Assembly: GCA_039720395.1 (NCBI GenBank)
Contig: CM077820.1
Span: forward strand, 51,327,666 to 51,391,665
DNA: 64,000 nt
Source: Liquidambar formosana
Lineage: Eukaryota; Streptophyta; Magnoliopsida; Saxifragales; Altingiaceae
Direction of reading: 5' to 3'
In this document: positions 10,330 to 22,339 of the stretch, piece by piece
Layout of the letters: each line of letters begins with the position of its first letter
How positions within the stretch are numbered: the first letter of the stretch is position 1
Program-made: the position numbers and the translations under genes
Notes under the pieces: generated by a model
Told to the model about the DNA's origin: nothing
Database searches by the model: none
The model's input: only the letters and a program-made list of their open reading frames with translations

Positions 10330-10858
10330 CCAAAGGGTTCTACTGTTGGATGGTTCCAATGTTGTAAAAAGAAATATACATATATACAACATGTCATTAT
10401 TGGCAACCCCCCTAGGACTGCTGCGGCCACTGCCAACATCATTACCATTCACCACACAACAACTATGCACCCATTACTAGCAGCACCATGTGCGGAGGGA
10501 GGCTGTGGAGAGGGGTCAAAGGACCCTCCTCTGTCCTCTCTTTTATTTAGTTTTTATTTTTATTATTGTATAAATTTTTAATACCGAAAATTTTATTTTG
10601 CTATTTTTTTTTATATGATTTGGTACATTTTATGTTCTCACAATATCAAAAAGTCAAAATCCTTTTGTTTTCTAACATTTAGTTCTAATTTTTAAATAAT
10701 TGCACATTTGACTTTCCAAAATTTATTTTTGCTTCAAAAATTTGATTCTAATTTTTCAGGATAAATTATAAATTTTCTCCCTGAATCATTGGGAAACCCT
10801 CGTTTTTAGGTGAGTTGATGTCTTGACCCTCGCAGAATAAGACTCCTCTCCTGAGCCA
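10330..10858. other. Intergenic, AT-rich, no gene seen
   Basis: No ORF with recognisable content is present. The 85-codon frame at 10324-10581 has low-complexity translation and no homology I recognise. Confidence 0.5.
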
Positions 10859-10860
10859 GC

Positions 10861-10884
10861 ACCACCACCACCACCACCACCACC
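10861..10884. repeat. (ACC)8 microsatellite
   Basis: There are eight perfect ACC trinucleotides, in non-coding sequence. Confidence 0.9.
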
Positions 10885-11579
10885 GTGCCATCTTCATCAG
10901 TTCCAGCGTTCATCCCATCCATCACGACCACCCATAGCACACCCATCATTAGTGCCACTTGCTCATTACCATGCCACTCTCCACTTTTTTTATTTTTGGT
11001 GAAGTCTCTTAATCACTTCTAACCATCCAAATTCAAATCAAATAAGGAAATTCACAAATGGAGGATTAATCCTGTCACAAATGGAAATTCACAGTAAAAG
11101 AATTAATTTAGAAGGGAGGCAAGGTTGACAAACCCTTGTGGTGAGGAGAGTTTGGGCGGGGTAAAAGGTAGGATCGGATTAGGTTAGGTGTTCAATCGTC
11201 TCCATATCAAATGCAAATATTCTCCTGATTCAAAGAAAGGGAACCCAAAACAAGGTACTAGTTGGAAATAGTGATCGATTTGGGGAACCTTTTTAAATCT
11301 AGTGGGAGTTGATTTAATTTTTTGAACATAATTGTGGATTCGGAAGTATTGAATTAATTAAAAATATTAATTATAATTTTTTATAATTACAAAAAATTAT
11401 AAAATTCTTATGATACATTTAAGAGTTAAGAATTGATTGGAATCGGTTGAATAGGTTCGACAACATCATTGGCTGGGCTCATGCCATTTGATACTAGCTT
11501 GGTCTGAATTAGACCTTTTTTTTTTTTTTCCTTAAATCTTTGGCTAGTAACCCAATAAGAGTATCAAGACTTTCAATAT

Positions 11580-12480
11580 ACACAGGTAAAGATTAACGTT
11601 GTTACAATCTCAATGCTTCATATCGGTTAAATATGAAGTTGATCATTTGTTTATTAACTCTTAGGGATCCTCTTATTGCAAGTCGGTTTTGAAAGATGAG
11701 TTTTATTGATGAGTTTGTCATCCACAAAAGAGGTGACCTATAGAGCTACAGTGAATGCTGAATATAGAAGTGGTATGTCACAATCTTAATACACTACATT
11801 AGTTAAGTATTGGTTTATTTTTATTTTTATTCTTATTTTTTTGGTACTATATGAGGTTTTCGAACCCCTTAACTTATTTTTTGGTACTTTATGAGGTTTT
11901 CGAACCCCTTAACCTATCCTACTCTTATCATTTTTCCCCTCATCCCTTACCACTAAACTAACCCCAATAGCTTAAGTGTTGATTTAAATACGTATATATT
12001 AAACTCATTTCCTTTGTAAACCGGTTCTTAGGTGAGCTCCACCTAGGGTTCACATCAACCATCCACCTCACTAAAGTAAATGTCCAATATAAATTTAACT
12101 AATAAATAATAACCACTTTAAACCCCCTCCCCCCCTCCCTCAAAACACACCCAAAACCAAAAAAAAAAAAACAGACTACTTGGGTGCATGGGGGATACCC
12201 TTTTCGGCATTACCGTATCACGGAGTAATTTGGAAAACAGTCGCTCCTTCTATTTGAATTTTCTTTAAAGTAATTCCAGGTTTTAGTTATTTATTTATTT
12301 TTTAGTCAAACAAAGGTATCCCAATTGCCAAGTCAATGGCCAAACTAATCGCCGCATTTCATAGACGAAATAGGAGTGGAAATTTTGAAGAGGATTTAAG
12401 TAACCGGTACGCATTAGTAAATCACAATTAGACTATAACTCAGAATTTGGTGGTTAACATCTCTTGCTCAAATATATTCA
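11580..12480. repeat. Duplicated three-part module, copy 1
   Basis: Three consecutive blocks recur in the same order elsewhere in the window. The first starts near aaagattaacgttgttac (11587). The second holds gggttcacatcaaccatcc and gtccaatataaatttaact (about 12050-12100). The third starts near atacccttttcggcatt (about 12196) and includes ttggaaaacagtcgct and gccaagtcaatggcca. Copies lie at 30137-31260 and 33770-34330. In copy 2 the third block immediately precedes a 5'UTR-like exon, so it may be old promoter-proximal DNA. Confidence 0.65.
11835..11914. repeat. Two-copy tandem repeat, period 40 bp
   Basis: The block ttggtact-w-tatgaggttt followed by tcgaaccccttaac occurs at 11841 and 11881. 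It is specific to copy 1 of the duplicated module. Confidence 0.8.
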
Positions 12481-12856
12481 TACTAGTGGAAAATGCACGT
12501 GCAAAGTATTTCTTTTAGGGTGTTCTTTTGATTTGTTTTATTGCTTTTTGTTGGAGGGAATGTCTGGTTGTGGAGGGGGGGGGGTGGGGGATTGTGAAAA
12601 ACATTCATTTTGTAGAGAGTTCTATAGAAAATTGAATGGGTAGATAAAAGGCTTATATTAGAAAATTGAATCTAAAAACTTTTAGAAGAAAATAATTAAA
12701 TGCAAAAGCTTGAGAAATTGAATAACAAATGATGAAAATTAATATTTCTAAGTGTTGACCTCTATGTAACAGATTCTGAAAATTCAACTACCATCCTGCG
12801 TAGGATCCTCAAATATTGACATGATGCCGGCCTTCATATGATAGATTTAATAGGTG
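12481..12856. other. Intergenic stretch, no gene seen
   Basis: AT-rich with a G-run near 12576-12590. Nothing recognisable on either strand. Confidence 0.5.
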
Positions 12857-13503
12857 CAACTATCTCTTGTTCGTGTCTCGGCTCAGCCCTAGAAAACAAA
12901 AGTCACCACTTTGCCTCAGATGGGCTTTCTGAGCAGTGATCAGGAAGATACATAAATTCTTTTCCTGTTAGGCCTTCTTTTGCTAATATCTTCTTCATGT
13001 CAAATTGACCTATTTCATGACATATAGCTTCGGGTGTATTTTTGTAATCGCACCATAACACGAATATCAGCTGCTCTACAATCCTTAATTGCTTGGTGAA
13101 CTTCCTCCCGAGGAGGTTCCTATGATGATTTGAAGGCATAAGAAAGCAGAATTAGTTCATTAAACAAAGAATATAATGAAATGAAGTTGGTATACAATGC
13201 AGAAATTGCCCATTTCAAAACTCACCCTTACTCCAGCCAAGCCAACAAAAATGAGTTTACTCTCAATTGAAGAATAATTGGATGGTTCAAGTAAAAGCCT
13301 ATAAGCCAAATGATCTGCATCACCATCATAGGTCTCTGAGTGGAAAGCTCAACCTTGCAAATCCCAAACAGCATAATGCATCAGTTGACGTTTCATCAAG
13401 GTCTTGCAAAACAAGGTTCCTTGAACTCTGATCCATTTCTACAACAGAACCGTCAAGCAACTGAATTGAAGTGCTTCTCTCTAACACATTTTCTACTAAA
13501 CCC
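12857..13503 (-). pseudogene. ECA-type (P2A) Ca2+-ATPase fragment, exons of the P/N domain
   Basis: The minus strand carries three exon-like pieces of an endoplasmic-reticulum-type calcium ATPase. Exon a (13503-13226) encodes [19 protein letters not shown] and, after a one-base frameshift near 13340, [19 protein letters not shown] and FVGLAGVR. It has an AG acceptor and a GTGAG donor. Exon b (13119 down to about 12903) encodes EPPREEVHQAIKDCRAADIR. A frame break then removes the conserved I-T-G before D-x-K-N-T, and KNTPEAICHEIG and LTGKEFM follow. Exon c (12888 down to about 12857) encodes AEPRHEQEIV. The catalytic D-K-T-G-T region, the transmembrane helices and the TGDGVND motif are absent. 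Intron sites are kept, so this is a DNA-level fragment, not a retrocopy. It cannot make an active pump. Confidence 0.8.
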
Positions 13504-13529
13504 TGCCAAAATTTAGCTCTTATTAACAA

Positions 13530-14536
13530 TCAAGAAGGTTTTTACTAACAACAAAGAGAAAAGCATCCACAAGAAAACTAAAATTCTTTTCACATGTTAA
13601 ATTACATTCTCTGAGTTTGCCAACAATGAACAAAAAGATAAAAGATCAAATAAGAAATATAGGGCAATATAAGCAACAAACAACAGATGAGCTTCTCTTT
13701 GGTATACTACTTAGGGGTGGGCATTGGTCATTTTTCATTTTTCAATTCTTTTTGGGAGGGATCTATTCAAAAAACCTAATTCCAGCACATGCCCACCCTC
13801 TTAACTCTTTTTATTTTCCGAAGCACCTAAGCACTGATAAAAATGGATTTGATATCCATGAAGGCATGTAATTAAAAACATACTTGTTTTATATTGTACA
13901 TTTAAAATTTCAAAAAACACGTGATTGTTCTTCAACAATAATTGTTAATCCTTGCTTCCTGCAACAAAAAAATAAATATAAACTTTGTTAGATACTATAT
14001 ATCATGCACAAAGCTTGAAATTGACTCTAAAAAATGCATTCTTCCTCTTTCATAATATTGTTATTATCATATATTAAACATTAACGAATAGAATTGCCAT
14101 TGTGTTTAAATTCCATGTAGCTAGGGAACAATTTTCTTGAAAGCAACTCTTGGAACACAGCTGATAAGGCAAAAGAAGCATGGATTAAGAACAAAGTTAC
14201 ATCTATATACATGGGGAACTTGTTTTGATGTTTCTAACATGATTTTGTGCCACACTCATTTTCAACTGTATGTGTGAGAAATGAGATTTCTTTCTAATGA
14301 AAGCCCTGTTAATTTTATTATAAATGTGATTGGTTAATAACGCTTGGTTATCATTGAAGTACGAAATATGCAAACTTAGCTTAAACCTCAGGCCCAGAAA
14401 AGGATTTGTAGTTTTGCCCTTGACTTCATTAGCTACAAGTCTAGTATTGTCTGGTTCTTTAAATTCTAAAACAAAGAGAATCATAGTGAATATTAAACAA
14501 ACTTAGGGAAAAAAAAATTCATAGAAGCAAATATTC
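13530..14536. other. No recognisable gene; intron-like DNA between two gene fragments
   Basis: A minus-strand frame at 14484-14203 begins after a TTGTTTTAG acceptor-like site and reads EFKEPDNTRLVANEVKGKT. This could be a third captured exon, but I cannot assign it. The rest is AT-rich. Confidence 0.35.
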
Positions 14537-14558
14537 AGGGGTTTCAACATTTTCCTAC

Positions 14559-14957
14559 GGATGATGTCTTCAGCATTAACCCTGGCCAGAAGCTTTCTAT
14601 GCTCACCATTTGATACTCTCAGCTCTTTCCTAAGCTCTATTATTAAACCTCCTTTTCTTGAAGAAAATACATTTCACAAAGAGTTAAAACCTGATCAGCG
14701 GGAAGTATAAAAATTATTGTACATGAAAATTTCAAACAATGTAAAACCAAATACCCAAGTAATAGCATCAGATTGAGCCTTAAAAGCTCGTAGGACAGAA
14801 CTGTAAGCATCTTGCTCAAGGTTGTCAATCTTGGCCTCCATATCAGTATGCATCCTAGGGTGTGGGACAGAACCTAGACCAGATCTTCCATTTCTTGCAA
14901 TGCGAGCCGCTCTTGGAACTTTATTTTGATGTGATGGAGGAAGATCATCATCAGTAC
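14559..14957 (-). pseudogene. EMSY-LIKE (EML) ENT-domain gene fragment
   Basis: Exon 1 (14957-14755, minus) encodes GTDDDLPPSHQNKVPRAARI, then MHTDMEAKIDNLEQDAYSSV and LRAFKAQSDAITW. This is the start of the ENT domain of plant EMSY-LIKE chromatin proteins. It begins at a GCAG acceptor, phase 1, and ends at TGG|GTATTT. Exon 2 (14657-14559) continues the ENT domain as ELRKELRVSNGEH and LLARVNAEDIIRR. Two defects separate them: the acceptor reads CAA instead of CAG before GAAAAGG, and one G is missing from the following GAG-GGT. The C-terminal Tudor-like (Agenet) domain was not found. I infer a broken gene fragment. Alternative splicing rescue looks unlikely, because every visible AG acceptor gives the wrong frame. 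Confidence 0.75.
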
Positions 14958-14999
14958 CTGCATTTATTTCAGAAAGAAAACATGAAGAATCCCATCGAT

Positions 15000-17342
15000 T
15001 CAAGTAATTACTAAGCTGAAAATTGAGACGGTGATAAAGATATATTCAACTTGATCAGTTGCCTAACTCAACAGAACTAAACGAAGCATTAATCTCAACT
15101 AATTGAGGTTGTTACAAGAATCCTTCTTTGCTAGTTAGATCTAATTATGGCCATATCTCCCTTAAATCTTAGCTCAACAAGTCAATTGGCTTAAGTATAT
15201 AACAAATCTAAATGGTGGATCGATATGCGCTAATTACTGCTAGGAGTCAATTTCCATGAAAGAAACTGCAAAGAGGAACCAAGAATGTTGCCTCAAGGAA
15301 ATAGAAAAGACTTGTAATTATTGGGTGGCAGAATTTCAATTTGCGCATGAATCTCATGACTTCTACAAACACTATTTTTTACAGTGTAGACAATCATTAA
15401 GAAATTAAAAACCTATGCACTTTTCAATTGTCTCAAAGATGCATGTAAAAACATTTTTTGAACAACCTCAAGTAACAAAATTCCTATCCAACAGACATGA
15501 TTTTTTTTTTTTTTTTGAAAGGCACTGACAATTCACTAACATATAAGAATTTTACAACAGCACCTGCCAAGGCAAAAATTATCATCATATAGCAAATGAC
15601 AAATAAAGTAGTTCAAAAAGGTACATTATGAGCTATATATCAATAAAAAAAGAATAAATGCCTTCTGTCTTCTGTACCAATTTCAGAAAAAACCTATCAC
15701 AACATCGCAGAACAAAGCATAATATAAAACAAACACTTTCTGCAGGGGTCTTCTATTGTGAGATTCAAAGACTTAGGAAGTTGGATGCTACATAATCTCA
15801 AATTCCCCAAAAATTTATAAGAAATCTCAAATTCCTAGAGCTAAGAAGGAGGTCTTTACCTTCAAAGAGTGCAGAATGTTCTTCAACCATCGAGAAGCAG
15901 AGGAACAGTTCATCGTCGCGAAGAGTGCCGCTCTTCAACCGTCGAGAATCAGAAGAAGATAACCAGTTCACCATCGCCAAGAGTGCCGTCCAGAATCACA
16001 AGAAGATAGCATTATTGCTTGCTCTCAGTTCTACTCCAGATCGATCTTCTTTCCGAATCTAAAAGCAAAAGCATGAGATATCTATTCTATCTATGGGAAA
16101 AAGGCAAAAAAGTAGCTGACCAAATAGGAAACACATTTTAATAAAACAAAGTCAAGAAAGTAACAATTGATGTACAATAATTCAGATATCAAATAAAAGA
16201 TAAAACTAATCTAGAAAGTAGCAATTGATGCACAATAATTCAGATATCAAATGCCTAAGTAGACTGTAGACCTCACATATTGAATGTTTTGTGGTTGCTA
16301 AGAATCAGCAAATGGTATTTAGGATGACAATTAACTACACATGGCTGAGCAAAAATGTGAAATTTCCTTCCCAAAACTATAAATAAATAAACATAATTGT
16401 TATTTGTTAATATAAAATAGTTATATAGTTGTTTAGAACCAAGGTTTTCTCAACCGTAGGTAGGGTTAATCAAACTTAAAACAATAATTTAGACTAAAAT
16501 AGAAACTTATAAAATGACAACTATTGCACAAACCTTATTATATAAAGTTAAAACATTGATGGATTAGTAAAAGTCGGGCTTTGTTCTAAGCAACTAAAAT
16601 GGAGCCCCATCTCACTGTCAATCAAATCCTAGGACACACTACAGTCCTTATGCCAGAATCAATAGCTCATGAAAAATCTTCAAGTCAAAGCAGTTCCAAA
16701 TGTTCCATGTACATCTTCAGTCATCAATGAGTTAAGGATACAATGAACTTCCAATCTAATCATTTCTAGTTGTAGGAATATCTTTAAAGAAACCAACCTT
16801 GGAGACCCTTTGTAGCATGCATACCAAGAAGGTAATAAGTCGGCAGATTATCAAACCAAGTTCAACCAGACAATGTGAGAAAATAAAACCAGACATGAAA
16901 GTAGGGAGAAAAACACGCACGAACCTTGTCCATTTGCCTTGCTCAACGAGATTCCAACTTCGAGGTTTTGAAATGTTACAAGGTCCTACAGTGGCCTGCA
17001 ATTGCAATTAAGCATGATTAAAACCAAAAGATTCAAAGTAACATTGTAGTATGCAACTCCCTCAAAACAAGACAATCAAACCTTTCTCCAAAAATATCTC
17101 TCAAATTTCGCTTTTAAAAAAAAAAAACACAGATTGTGTACTTCAAATCAAATCCATGCAGTTGCAAACATAATGAAAACCAAATCCTAAATCAACATGC
17201 AAATTCAAATATCAACCAACTCTCTTGTAGGAGCACATAACCCATGTAGTCTACATTGACAAACAGTAGCCCCCCCAACCCATACCAGTTGCATGCACGA
17301 ACCAATTTGTTCTCAAGAGAACTAACGAAATGATTAAATAAT
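15000..17342. other. Long non-coding stretch upstream of the EML fragment
   Basis: No recognisable gene is seen. A minus-strand frame at 15980-15798 (serine-rich, 60 codons) could be a 5' exon. A T16 run near 15501 may be a retroelement tail. A ~60-bp direct repeat (caattgatgtacaataattc and relatives) occurs at about 16165 and 16226. A minus-strand frame at 17007-16756 starts after an AG acceptor-like site and is unassigned. Confidence 0.4.
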
Positions 17343-18742
17343 GGGTAAATTGCACTTAAGGGTCCAGAGTTTGGGGTAAGTTTCACTTAAGGGTCCAGAA
17401 TTTCAATTGTGTCAATTTGGTACCCAAAATCAGTGTTGACCAAAAATAGAGACGGTCGTTAACGGCATCTCTAAAATGACTTTAATGCCCCCAAAAAAAC
17501 GACGTCGTTTACTCCCAAGATTACTTAGCAAACCCACGCCATTTTCTCTCTCCTCTCGTCTCCGTTCTCTTTCCTCTCTTCCTTCTTCTTCTCTTTCCTT
17601 CGTCTGGTAAGGGGCTCCTGCCGTCTTGCTTTTTTGTGTTTTTTCCTGGGAAAAAAAGGGCAGTTTCGAGGGCTTCAATTAAGGGGTTTATGTTGATGGG
17701 GTTGTCGTCGAGGATGAGGAGATCAAAAGGGGGAGAATGACGGCGGCGGACGGTGGCCATGGTTGCCTTTAAACAGAGCAGATGGAAAAAAAAAATAAAA
17801 TAAAAAATAAAAACAGAAAGAGAGGAAAGAGACGGCAAAGTCCCTTACCGGCAACAAAGCCCTTTACTAGACCCATCCATTTTTCAGATTTGGTGTTGTT
17901 TTGTTTTGTTTTTTTTTTTTTCCTCCAAACCTTCACCACATAAGCCTCTCCATCTTCATCCTAGCCGATGAAGGTGCTGCCACAACAAGAGTCTCTCCAT
18001 CCGGCAACATTCTGGCGGATCTGACACTCATTGTCGGCGACCTTCTCGCGTGAGCCACACGACACTCACTGTCAGCGACCTTCTCGCGCGAGCCACACCA
18101 CAAGCAATTTTTTTTCCTTTTTTCTCCATGCCTTTGTGCTTCCTGGTAGATGGTAGAGAAGGGGAATTAATTTGGAAGGGAATCCATGCCTTTGTGCTCC
18201 TTGTGAATTTTCATGTCTGGTAAGGGGCTTCATCACAATGAGAGGGAGGGGAGAAGGGAGAGGGGAGACGGAGAGGGAGAGGGAGATGGAGACGGCGAAA
18301 TCGTTCAGGTGAGGCAGTGTTTGGTTTGATTTACAAGGTTGATCTGAGTTGCACTGGTGAGATGGCATGCCACTAATATAGTGGTAAATCAGTCGATGAC
18401 GGTGTCTCTTTGCTTCGCCTAAGACGTTACAAATGGTTGATGGTTGGGTTTTAAACCAGTCGGCGACGGTGGGAGTGTGGGGAGTTCATGGGTGGAGTTG
18501 GCCAGAGTAGTGAGTAGGGGAGGGCAAAATGGGGATAATGTAATTTCAAATTGGTCACATGCACGGCATGTGCAAAATTAGAAGCAATTCCATTTGGTCA
18601 ACAAATGGTTTCTAACGATGGACCCCTAATTGAAACCCATCTAATACTTTGGGTACTAAATTGACGCAATTGAAATTCTAGACCCTTAAGTGAAATATAA
18701 CCCAAACTCTGGACCCTTAAGTACAATTTACCCTTAAAGCAT
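17334..18742. mobile_element. Non-autonomous Mutator-like element (MULE) with ~95-bp TIRs
   Basis: The terminal inverted repeats start GGGTAAATTG(C/T)ACTTAAGG at 17343 and, inverted, at 18733. They stay alignable for about 95 bp. The flanks are ttaaataat (17334-17342) and ttaaagcat (18734-18742), a 9-bp duplication with two differences, as expected for Mutator-like transposons. The 1.39-kb element has no transposase. Its interior includes GC-richer DNA (about 17500-18500) with a minus-strand frame from 17838 (MPSLSSLSV start), which may be captured host sequence. One-ended relatives of the TIR are visible near 42230 and 59047. Confidence 0.75.
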
Positions 18743-19642
18743 TAAATGGATCATTGGATCTTATACTTAGTAAAAACCCATTCCTCTAAAGCCAAATAGT
18801 TCCATTTTACTCAAACGAATAGAGCCTTTTTTGCCTATTGTATCACTAAAAAACAAGATTCAAAGTCTTAGCTACCATTAGGTTCTTGGAAATAACAAGA
18901 AAAGCAACATTCTTAAAAATGGGTTCCTTAATCAATCATCTCTAAACATTTTCTTTGCTTCCCTCAATTTTTTTCTTTTTCAGTAACCAAGCAGAGCGTT
19001 AGTTTGTTTCCCTTTCCCACCTTTTCTCAACAACCAAAGGTAACAACAGATCTAAACACATAAACCCAGATCCACCTGAATTACAACCAAAGGACCCCAA
19101 ATACATTAGCCACGCCATTACACAAAAAACCCATAATCTCATAATAAATCAGCATCAACACAAACCACCACACCCCGAAATTCAAACAAATTAAAATTAG
19201 ATCCATCATAGGAAAACATTACCCTACGTTTGGTTTCCAAGAAGCCATAAGAAAAAAAAAAACTAAAATTCAAAATTTCAAGAATCCCTGATTTTCGTTT
19301 CTTCTCTTTTCCTAAGATGTCTCAGTAACCAAATGGAGCACTAAAGACAAATTGGCAAAACATCACCCGAACGTCTGATTACGGTTACTAACAACCCATA
19401 AGAAAATGAAAGGGAATTCAGAACCCCATTGAATCCCAAATTTCCCAACGGAAATTCATAAAATAAATTAACAGGAAAAACAATACCTTCAGTTTTATCA
19501 GCTACGTCCTAGAGCTCCTTCAAAGCATAACTCACTTGGTCAAAGAGACAAGAACCTCAACTTGACAATTTGAAAAGGATACCCATATGCATAGAACCCA
19601 TTTCGAGCAACTTTTAGCAACAGAGGTTTTGAGGGAGAAAAT

Positions 19643-19664
19643 CCCCCCCCCCCCCCCCCCCCCC
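19643..19664. repeat. Poly(C) run, 22 bases
   Basis: An uninterrupted run of 22 C. Such a run is rare in this AT-rich DNA and could be a length-uncertain assembly site. Confidence 0.9.
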
Positions 19665-20520
19665 AAATCTCGAAAGAAAAATAAGAACCTAACTCTACAA
19701 AACTGAAACCCCAGACACAGAAATCCACTCCATAAAAGAGATCAGACAACACCCACAAGCATTAATCAAAGCATCAAATCAGAACCTCTTATTGTGTTCT
19801 TTCATCTACCCAAAATTGGTCGAGTCTCCTTTTTCTCCACAAAATTCAAGTACAAAAAGTTACACCATTTGACTCAAATTCACAAACCCAGATGCAGAAA
19901 TTAGCAATTCCCTGGATAGCAAAAACCAGAAGAGTCATTTGATTGACAAATTTACATACATACACCCTATAAAGAAATCAATCCATTTATGTAACATGCC
20001 CAAGTATATAGATTTACAATCGACCAATCTGAAACGAAAATGTTGGTAGGCAAGAATGATCAAATCATGAAATTATCAAAGACAATTAATCAACTAAAAC
20101 ATGGATTTATCAACAAATTAAATTTCACTTACTGTATGTATCTAGATCATCAATCAATGAAATCCATTCCTTGGCTTACTTTCCAACTCTTTTAATAGGT
20201 GACACAGTAGGCATTCTAAGAGAAAAAACCTGCTGAAAATAAATAAACCGAAAATAAGAACAATGTAATAGAAAGAATGACAAAATACATTTCAAGGTTC
20301 ATAAGAAAGAAGGGTGTTCAAATCGAAATGACAAGATGAGAAGTTTTCAAATTTATTTATTTTCTAAGAAACCAAACAGAATGTAAAGCAATCAATAGAT
20401 TAAATTTACAACCATTGTACCTAAAGCCTTGAGTTGATTAACTTTGAGCAACGAATTTGAGAACTCCCACATCCATGTACTCATTTCAAAAAAAATGTGA
20501 AATCAAACACTACTCCCCAT

Positions 20521-20524
<4 letters not shown>

Positions 20525-20555
<31 letters not shown>
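20525..20555. repeat. (AT)n microsatellite
   Basis: About 15 alternating AT dinucleotides. Confidence 0.9.
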
Positions 20556-20557
<2 letters not shown>

Positions 20558-21485
20558 AGGAAATCCCAACAACAATCACAAACCACACACCGAAAAAGAG
20601 AGGCATACCTGGAGTCCAAGAAGGTTCGAAGATGAATTGAAAACCTGAAAATGGAATCGAACATAAAATGGAAGGCAATCAATTAAAAATGAAGAAGGAT
20701 AAGTCTTGCATAAAAATAAAACCTGAAAAAATAATACCAGAGGAGAAGAAAAACTCACCTGTGTTCTTATGATCAGAGGAGAGAGAAAAAGAAAGAGAGA
20801 GCAAATGGGTTTCTTCAAAATCTACCTCTTTTCCTTCAAATCACCTAAACCCAAAAATAAACATAAGATTTACAGTAGATATGAAACCCCAATTGACAAA
20901 ATCGAACTCAGATTCAAAGAAATCGCAACTTGTCTTGGAAGCCCAGCCAAATGAAACTCACCAGTAAAATCTGGTCGGTGAGACTTAACAACCAAAGGTG
21001 ATTTATCCCGTGATTTCCACCAGCGACTTTGCATCTATAGATGCTTTAAAAAATGTGACTCGGTGAATCACCTCCCTTCATGCAGATTTGCACACACTGC
21101 CTCGCTCCATGAATCACCTCCCTTCACCACGAAGTTGTTCAATCGGAAAGAAGAAAAAAGCTGAGACGTTTGTATGGTGAAAAGCAAGGAAAACTCAGAT
21201 GGGTATGGGAAAAGGCAAGAAAAATCAGTAGATGAGGTCATCGCAGGTCATCGGCATGGGAGGATGGGTCGGATTGCAGAGGAGCACGAGAAAGCAACAA
21301 CGTGCTTAAACCTAATGATTTGCAGAAAAACGATATTGTTTCACGCGTCATGGGAGGGAAACGAAATCACGTGAAGGCACGCTCCTCTCGTTTGTGTGGG
21401 GGAAGAAACCAAGCAAAGCCATGCCGTTTTGTGTAGAATTGGGCGGTCGTTTTGGACGAAACCCATGGAGCGAAACCTTCTCCTT

Positions 21486-21720
21486 TTAGGCGGTGTTTGG
21501 TTCGGGAAATAGGAATGTGAGTCCTGGGAATGGGGCATTACTTGGGAACGGGAATGCAGGGTATTGATACCCATTCCCACATTTGGTTTGCAGTAATGGA
21601 AAGTAGGATTCCCTCTTACATTCCTATTCCTAAGTTTGGTTGGGTCAGGAAACTTGATTCCCAAATAGATGAAATTCCAACATTACCCATCACTCTTTTA
21701 CACCCAATACCCACCTAGCA
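21486..21720. mobile_element. MITE-like sequence starting GGCGGTGTTTGG
   Basis: The start ggcggtgtttggttcggg and the repeated g-g-a-a-t-g-r-g motifs resemble PIF/Harbinger-type or related plant MITEs. A related sequence occurs at 29826-30060. The opposite terminus is not clear, so class and extent are uncertain. Confidence 0.35.
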
Positions 21721-22339
21721 AACACCTCCTCACCACCATGATTTCTCCTTCTCCGGTGAGATCCACCACCAGTGCCCCTCTTCCTTTATCTATTCACAAC
21801 AGCCAAATTTACCACGTTTTCATTTCCTCTCTACTATTTCTCGGCAAACAAACGGACTGCCAAAGCAAGATTTTTTTTTTTCTTAAAGGAAAAAAAAAAA
21901 AAACCCATTTCCATTATTCCAAAACGTAACCAATATTTATCAATTTACAGCAACAATCAATAAGAATAAATCAATAAAATACGTACTTGTCCCAATTAAT
22001 CTTTGGAGCCTTGTAAACAATTTCATCAATGTCAGAGGAAAAAAACAGAGTCAGAAATGGAAATATATATAGTATTGATTTAAGCAAAATTCAAGCACTT
22101 TACAACCACAGAATGCAGATCCAGTGTCTCCAACAAGAAAAAAAGATGTGGCTTTTCGATCTAAATTATTGCAACATGAACACAATTGACATCTCCCTCC
22201 AGAAATCCCAGAGGAAAAAATGGCTCCTTTTTGTAGCCAAATTAAATTCACCGTCTAAATTGGAAAAAATAAAAACAAAAACAAAAACAAAACCCACAAA
22301 AAATCAATAATTATAAGGGAAAAATAATTAATCTCATAC

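Larger units (their letters stand above)
18743..21480. other. Long AT-rich stretch, no gene seen
   Basis: Only simple repeats stand out: poly(C)22 at 19643-19664 and (TA)n at 20525-20555. Two minus-strand frames (20818-20576 and 20678-20481) are rich in F/S/L and look like AT-driven noise. Confidence 0.5.

Noticed and set aside
20457..20818. Overlapping ORFs on both strands around the TA repeat
   Set aside because: YIYIYIY and hydrophobic strings reflect the microsatellite and AT content.
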